This document shows, in pieces, positions 62,349-64,000 of a stretch of 64,000 bases of DNA. The DNA is from CAZSLO01 sp964608025. GTDB lineage: Bacteria; Chloroflexota; Dehalococcoidia; Lucifugimonadales; CAJWER01. Positions within the stretch are counted from its first letter, which is position 1. Every line of letters begins with the position of its first letter. A model generated the notes under the pieces. That model did no database searches, was not told the DNA's origin, and was given only the letters and a program-made list of their open reading frames with translations. Location of the stretch: NCBI GenBank assembly GCA_964608025.1, contig CAZSLO010000005.1:1-64000 (forward strand), read 5' to 3'. A program made the translations under genes and the position numbers.

Positions 62349-63742
62349 TTTAGGCAGTGGCGAATGGTCTGGATCAAGTCTTCATCTTGCTCAGGTAGAA
62401 CTGTGCGTGGGTCTAGAATGACTTTATCGTCATCGATTCTTCCTATCACAGGAGGGTTGCCCGCACGGAGTTGATTGGAGAGAGTATCAGCGCCGCCAAA
62501 CTTGTGCCCGTCTATAGCTAGAAGCGTTGTTGGAAGGACTTCTCCAGGGAGGCTACCACCTCCTATAGTCGAGTATCCTTTTCGGAGTTCGTATTCTTCT
62601 CCTAGTGACATAACCCATCCATTGACTCGGGACTCTAGGCCTTCAGGGGTTGAGGCTATCATGCGCCAAACGGGTATCTTCTGTTGAGCTTCGTCTCTTA
62701 TATAGTGGAGCAGTGTTGAACTTAGCGCTGCCATGCTTAGTTTATCTAACCGGGCTGCCCTAGCTAAAGGATGTTTACTGATCTTTTGGATCAATTCCGT
62801 GGTACCAATGATAATCCCGGCCTGAGGACCTCCAAGTAGTTTGTCCCCGCTGAAAAAGGCCAATGATGCACCGGTATTCATGCTTTCTTGGGGCATAGGC
62901 TCGTGTTCAAGTCCATAGCCGGTTGTTTCAAGTAAGCATCCGCTGCCTAGATCATGCATCACTGGTATACCATATCGACGGCCTATTTCAACCAGCTCTC
63001 TTAGTTCAGGAAAATGTGTGAAACCAGATATTTTGAAGTTACTGGAGTGAACAGCGAGTATTCCTCCCGTAGACTCAGTAATGGCATCTTCGTAGTCGTG
63101 GCCGTAAGTCCGGTTTGTTGTGCCGACTTCGATCAACTCAGCTCCACTCTGTCTTAGAACGTCAGGTATACGAAAGCCACCTCCTATTTCAACGGCTTCG
63201 CTCCTTGAGACGATGACCTGATTTCCTGTGGCAATCGCAGCTAGACCTAGCATGACCGCAGAAGCATTGTTGTTAACTACAATAGCTGCTTCTGAGCCAG
63301 TGATTTGGCAAATCAGCCGGGAGATGTGTGCTTGCCTTGGACCACGTCTTCCCGTAGCTAGGTCAAATTCCAGATCACTGTAGTGGGTTGCTGTTTCCTG
63401 AATTGCGGTGAGTGCGTCTTCGCTGAGAGGAGCCCGTCCCAAATTGGTATGTAGTATTACTCCGGTGCCATTGATGACCGATTTTGGCCAGTTTTTCCAT
63501 TCTAACTCTGTTCGGTCCTCAATCAGCTGAATTAGTTCATCAAGACTGGGTGGGTGGGCACCTCTTTTCAGTGTGTCCCGGATTTCTGATAATTGGTCTC
63601 GGATAAGGGCAAGAACAGATCCTCTGGAGTTTGTAGATATTAAGTGCTGAATTTTGTCTTCAGATAGTAGCCGATCTACACTTGGCAGGTCTCGAAATAC
63701 TTCAGTCAAAGTCGATATACTCCTATGAGCCATGCATCGCAT
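62345..63742 (-). CDS. selA: L-seryl-tRNA(Sec) selenium transferase
   Basis: Turns seryl-tRNA(Sec) into selenocysteyl-tRNA(Sec). The 465 residues show the family's N-terminal domain, INGTGVILHTNLGRAPLS, VVNNNASAVMLGL and the PLP lysine in FSGDKLLGGPQAG (about residue 296, as in E. coli). ATG at 63742 or at 63733; a TATAAT-like hexamer overlaps the first one (63741-63746), so a leaderless mRNA from the second is possible. It indicates that the organism uses selenocysteine; selB, selC and selD are not seen here. rarA lies downstream. Confidence 0.94.
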   Translation of the reverse strand: MRCMAHRSISTLTEVFRDLPSVDRLLSEDKIQHLISTNSRGSVLALIRDQLSEIRDTLKRGAHPPSLDELIQLIEDRTELEWKNWPKSVINGTGVILHTNLGRAPLSEDALTAIQETATHYSDLEFDLATGRRGPRQAHISRLICQITGSEAAIVVNNNASAVMLGLAAIATGNQVIVSRSEAVEIGGGFRIPDVLRQSGAELIEVGTTNRTYGHDYEDAITESTGGILAVHSSNFKISGFTHFPELRELVEIGRRYGIPVMHDLGSGCLLETTGYGLEHEPMPQESMNTGASLAFFSGDKLLGGPQAGIIIGTTELIQKISKHPLARAARLDKLSMAALSSTLLHYIRDEAQQKIPVWRMIASTPEGLESRVNGWVMSLGEEYELRKGYSTIGGGSLPGEVLPTTLLAIDGHKFGGADTLSNQLRAGNPPVIGRIDDDKVILDPRTVLPEQDEDLIQTIRHCLN

Positions 63743-63782
63743 TATACCGCACTGGATAAGTCACTACTGGTATCGCGTTGTG

Positions 63783-63812
63783 TTGACCATGCTCCTAGGG
63801 CGTTGCTATCAT
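63783..63812 (+). promoter_or_regulatory. Promoter for coaE
   Basis: TTGACC (63783-63788) and TATCAT (63807-63812), each five of six to consensus, with an 18-base spacer. Transcription would start about 25 bases before the coaE start codon. Confidence 0.6.
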
Positions 63813-63842
63813 AGGTCGATCTTTAATCAACTGAAATAACCA

Positions 63843-64000
63843 GTGAAAATAATTGGACTTACAGGGGGTATAGGTAGCGGCAAAAGTGAAATTGCGAGGA
63901 CCTTGCTTGATCTTGGAGCCTTAGTAATTAGCGCTGATCAGATTAGCCATGAAGTGTATCGTAAAGGCTCGGATGGTTGGTATGATTTGGTCGGGACTTT
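63843..64000 (+). CDS. coaE: Dephospho-CoA kinase, N-terminal part
   Basis: The first 52 residues of CoaE, cut by the window edge. VKIIGLTGGIGSGKSEIA with the P-loop GGIGSGKS near residues 8-15 and ADQISHEV, which holds the catalytic aspartate of the family, are clear. CoaE makes coenzyme A from dephospho-CoA. The start is GTG at 63843; it is divergent from selA. Confidence 0.88.
   Translation, partial: MKIIGLTGGIGSGKSEIARTLLDLGALVISADQISHEVYRKGSDGWYDLVGT

Noticed and set aside
1..64000. CRISPR array, prophage or insertion sequence
   Set aside because: No regularly spaced repeats, transposase, integrase or phage structural genes were seen on either strand.

Overview
The window is a dense, mostly housekeeping stretch of a bacterial chromosome with about 60 protein genes, no rRNA, no recognisable tRNA, no CRISPR array and no insertion sequence. 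Base composition looks mid-40s percent GC by eye, and many starts are GTG or TTG. The gene mix suggests Chloroflexota, perhaps a marine Dehalococcoidia/SAR202-like lineage: an ActinoBacteria/Chloroflexota-style PspA-PspAA pair, a DUF3090-SCO1664 pair, a threonyl-tRNA synthetase without a TGS domain, a luciferase-like flavin oxidoreductase, and CRTAC1/di-heme secreted proteins. This placement is inference, not a search result.

Layout. 1-2.8 kb: the tail of an amidohydrolase, then an electron-transfer flavoprotein operon (etfB-etfA-unknown) on the minus strand. 2.8-8.4 kb: glutamine-dependent NAD synthase, then a histidine operon (hisH-hisA-methyltransferase-hisF-hisIE) and a small FmdB-type zinc ribbon protein. 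8.6-9.9 kb: a phage-shock/envelope-stress operon. 10-15 kb: a four-gene minus-strand operon (larE, SDR, Gfo/Idh oxidoreductase, class III aminotransferase) divergent from larB. 15.3-16.6 kb: DUF3090 and SCO1664-type proteins, closed by a strong bidirectional terminator. 16.7-20 kb: peptide-type ABC transporter genes (two ATPases and one permease, with no second permease or binding protein). 20.5-27.9 kb: prs, secA, an unknown gene and valS. 27.9-32.1 kb: a sarcosine/dimethylglycine dehydrogenase-like enzyme, an EVE protein and an Asp-box protein.

32.1-44.1 kb is an information-processing block: thrS-infC-rpmI-rplT, an Eis-like acetyltransferase, lexA, rpsT, a RelA/SpoT enzyme, hisS, and prfA-prmC. 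44.2-48.8 kb holds an alpha/beta hydrolase and a secreted pair: a CRTAC1 repeat lipoprotein and a di-heme oxidoreductase. 48.9-60.8 kb is a catabolic block: tandem RidA protein, a frameshifted unknown gene, an LLM flavin oxidoreductase, D-aminoacylase, two aldo/keto reductases, a 2-hydroxyacid dehydrogenase, fumarase, a small alpha/beta hydrolase and threonine aldolase. 60.9-64 kb: rarA, selA (selenocysteine synthesis) and the start of coaE.

The most notable observations are an infC reading frame whose conserved N-terminus lies upstream of its first ATG and points to an AUA or AUU start; a gene split by a frameshift at a run of six G; a LexA-type operator lying on the -10 element of lexA; nested, mutually exclusive inverted repeats in the gap before lexA; a tandem RidA protein lacking the family arginine in both halves; and a 13-bp sequence repeated at both ends of the larE-larB intergenic region. 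I did not find a clear-cut new multi-gene system.
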